Source: Lamellibrachia columna
Lineage: Eukaryota > Annelida > Polychaeta > Sabellida > Siboglinidae
Reading direction: 5' to 3'
Assembly (NCBI GenBank): GCA_963662155.1
Contig: OY759263.1
Location: 29,801,023-29,865,022, forward strand
Length of the DNA stretch: 64,000 nt
Below are positions 61,065 through 64,000 of the stretch, piece after piece (position 1 is the first letter of the stretch; the number at the start of each line of letters is the position of its first letter). The notes beneath the pieces are model-generated. The model did not search any database, was not told the origin of the DNA, and saw only the letters and a list, made by a program, of their open reading frames with translations. The position numbers were made by a program, and so were the translations under genes.

Positions 61065-62160
61065 TTGGGGGTGGGGGGGTGGGGGTGAGGGTCAGTCATG
61101 AAATGTTTAGGGACGCGTGCGTGCGTTCAAACAAACGAGGCAAAGGAAGGGGTGTGTTTTCATAGGATGAAAATGGGGTTTCGAGGCCATGAAAAGGGTT
61201 GAAAGGGGAAATAAAAACATGTCTCGTATTGCCGATAAAAGGGGTGCAATGGAAGCCTTAGCTGTAGGGCGCAAGACGCAGTAAATGAAACGCCGATTTA
61301 GTCAAGCGATAAAGTGTATGGATGCTTTATAGGGTTCTATTGCATTCTGCATGTACTATAGGGTTATAATTCCAGGACAATTTCATGTCTAAAACGGGCA
61401 TAATTTCAATGAATAATTCCTCCTAAAATATTTTTTACTTGTGAGCTAACATATACACAGATTATCGGAGAGATCGTCCCGGGGTTTAATGGACACGCAA
61501 TCCAATGAACCACAACGAGTAATACGACATTTTATTTGATGTTCAACGTGTGTGTTTTTCTAGTTGCTAATCTGACGTACTCTGTCACAAGTATGCCAAT
61601 TACGAATGTTTAGCTTTGCCGTTAAGCTACTTCGGGTTATTAGTGGCCCGCCTGCACCCCGCCACGAGAACATGCAGACATCGACGCTGCGTCCTGCGTC
61701 CCGCGTGGCCGCTGTCTACCGCTGTCTGACTGGGCCGCATACCTTCCGTTTTCCCGGGATCAAAGCCACTCGATTGAGCAACGTCTTGCAGAACGCATTG
61801 AGCACACACGGACACGTAGTAACACTATGAACTAGGACACAGCCGTGCACTCGGGTCTGCGGCGACTCGCTTCCATTCAACGTTTCACTTGAGGTAAGGC
61901 ATGGACATTGTGCATGCATTTGTGGATCCAGGTAATTTGGCAAGGGGTAATTTAATAAGGGTAATTTTGGAAACGGTAATGTGGAAAGAGATAAATTGGG
62001 GAAGCGAATTTAGTTTTCGAAGCAATTTAATAGATAAGCAGTTTGCTTTATACAAAAAACATTAAGTCAAAATAAAGTTGTTTCAAAAATGCTTTTCCTG
62101 TTCAGTTTCTAGAATCTTACCAAATTATTACTTAGCCAAATTGCCACTTATCAAATTACC
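61065..62160. other. No recognisable feature
   Basis: A G-rich stretch at 61064-61090; an open frame at 61606-61830 lacks known domains. Confidence 0.4.
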
Positions 62161-62179
62161 TCTTATAAAATGTTATAAC

Positions 62180-62278
62180 GTGTGTGTGTGTGTGTGTGCG
62201 TGCGTGCGCGCGCGTGCGTGCGTGCGTGCTTGCATGCGTGTATGTGTGTGCGTACGTGTGTGTATGCGCGTGTGTACG
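62180..62278. repeat. (GT)n/(GTGC)n microsatellite
   Basis: Mixed GT, GTGC and GTAT simple repeats. Confidence 0.9.
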
Positions 62279-62505
62279 GATATTATATTAATGAGGATAT
62301 TCACATTATATTATCCTCAAATTCTGCATGACTTACTTATTCTTCATAATGTCCGGTATTAAAATATTCTGCATAATTAGTTTGTATTCACACAAAATGC
62401 ACGTGTGGAATAAGTTGTAGAGGGACCAAACTGCAAAATATTAACCCTTAAAGGGACTTTTTGCATATAACATCCCAAAAATTATATATACATATATTAA
62501 AAAAA

Positions 62506-62880
<375 letters not shown>

Positions 62881-63640
62881 CGTGCCCTCGCTCGCTCGCT
62901 CTCATGTGAGAGTGTTTATGTAAGCTGAATGGAGTGATCATATGTTATTAATATATATGATCACTTTAATGACTATGGGACAATGTCCTCTAACTTATGT
63001 GATGACACGTCGAGACATATATCATCTGGAGCGAGAGTTGGGAGTTGCGTTAGCGTGAAGACACACTTGCCTCAGTCTATATCAGATGCCACGTCTGGAA
63101 CATTGGGACAGGAAACCCAGTGATTTGGGAAGGGCAAGGTTAGTCCAGGAAGGTTAGGTGATCAGATGGCGTCGGTATTTCGTGGTGGTTGCTGCTAATT
63201 CGACACCGCAGGAGACGGAGACAGTGCCTTCGTTTATCTTAACACTAAAAACAAAACATTGATTGGGGCCAGATGAGCCGTGCGGCCTCTACTTATTGGC
63301 AGGAGGAAGCAATGTCATGCTACACAACAGCATGTTGAAGACAACCGGTGAAATGTCTTAGCAATGCAGGCATTATCAGCCAGTGCTACACCACGTCACT
63401 GTGGTGTAAGATCATGGGCTTAAGCAATAGAAAGGCGAAACATACATAACAATGCTTCCAATTGACGTTGATTAGTGTACCTAATTGTTAACATTTGATG
63501 AAGGTTTACGTTTTTATGACTTTCACTTGCGCGTCACTTCTAAACGGTCAACTTGTGTTACCAGATAGTAGTTTATAAACTAGTTAATTAGTTATGACAT
63601 TCCTTACGTTTGTACTCATTGTACACGATTCGACGAAGAT
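62881..63640. other. No recognisable feature
   Basis: Unique-looking sequence without recognisable gene, repeat or RNA. Confidence 0.4.
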
Positions 63641-63644
63641 CGGA

Positions 63645-63860
63645 GATGTGTGCGTGCGTGCGTGCGTGCGTGCGTGCGTGTTTGTGGTATGCGTGTATAT
63701 GTGTATGTATGCGTTACATTTCATCATAAATCTGGTTAAAACATTAAAGACACAAAATCAGTGTGTGTGTGTGTGTGCGTGCGTGTGTGCCTGCGTGGTA
63801 TGCGTATACATGTGTACATACACATGTATACATACACATGTATACGCATACCACATACAC
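63645..63860. repeat. (GTGC)n repeats and a palindrome
   Basis: GTGC repeats at 63648-63680 and 63761-63790; at 63795-63852 TGGTATGCGTATACATGT is mirrored by ACATGTATACGCATACCA. Confidence 0.8.
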
Positions 63861-64000
63861 GAGTGCATGTATATGGTCGTTTCTCCAAAATGGAAATATT
63901 TCAGTTTTTGGCACATACGTAATTACACGATCAATGCCATTAGAAGGGTCCGAGAAACAAAATCGAAACGTTAATGTTTTAACCAGGTTTAACACGATTG

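Overview
This is a window of a metazoan nuclear genome, most likely a marine invertebrate. Its genes are split into many short exons with GT-AG junctions. Introns are crowded with non-LTR retrotransposons, tRNA-like SINEs, foldback elements, DNA-transposon remnants and very long (TA)n, (CA)n and (GTGA)n microsatellites. The two recognisable genes are animal genes (a polycystin-1 family channel and a WD/SAM/U-box protein). I cannot name the species, and see no bacterial, viral or organellar gene.

Gene 1 (before position 1 to 31231, + strand) is a polycystin-1-like 11-transmembrane protein, pieced together here from about 25 phase-compatible exons. From the N-terminus it has a PAN/apple-like domain, a complete fibrinogen-related domain (FReD), a six-cysteine EGF module, a Thr-rich linker, REJ modules, a GAIN domain ending in an intact GPS (HL/T), TM1, PLAT, TM2-3, a long acidic cytoplasmic loop carrying six 24-residue repeats, TM4-6, a TOP/polycystin extracellular domain, and TM7-11 with the pore. 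The 5' end lies outside the window.

31232-37480 is intergenic. It holds a broken histone H3 copy behind a promoter-like inverted repeat, a CR1-like LINE lying directly against the H3 break, and a SINE.

Gene 2 (37481-54526, + strand) is a complete 11-exon WDSUB1 orthologue (WD40 repeats, SAM, U-box; 502 codons predicted), a probable E3 ubiquitin ligase. Its introns hold the most striking non-genic structures: a 1.2-kb foldback, a 27-bp minisatellite, a splice acceptor duplicated in 25-bp units, a 3.4-kb decayed CR1-like LINE with an esterase-type ORF1, and a 1.2-kb array of a 37-bp unit that looks like a multiplied pol III A box.

54527-64000 has no gene I can recognise: microsatellites, a SINE copy, a tRNA-like remnant, a small MITE and a short CpG-rich stretch with a CRE palindrome.

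The genes do not appear to work together. The most novel item is the domain architecture of gene 1, where cassettes usually found in secreted lectin-like proteins sit as phase-1 symmetric exons in front of a polycystin channel. I found no evidence of a new defence or mobile-gene system.
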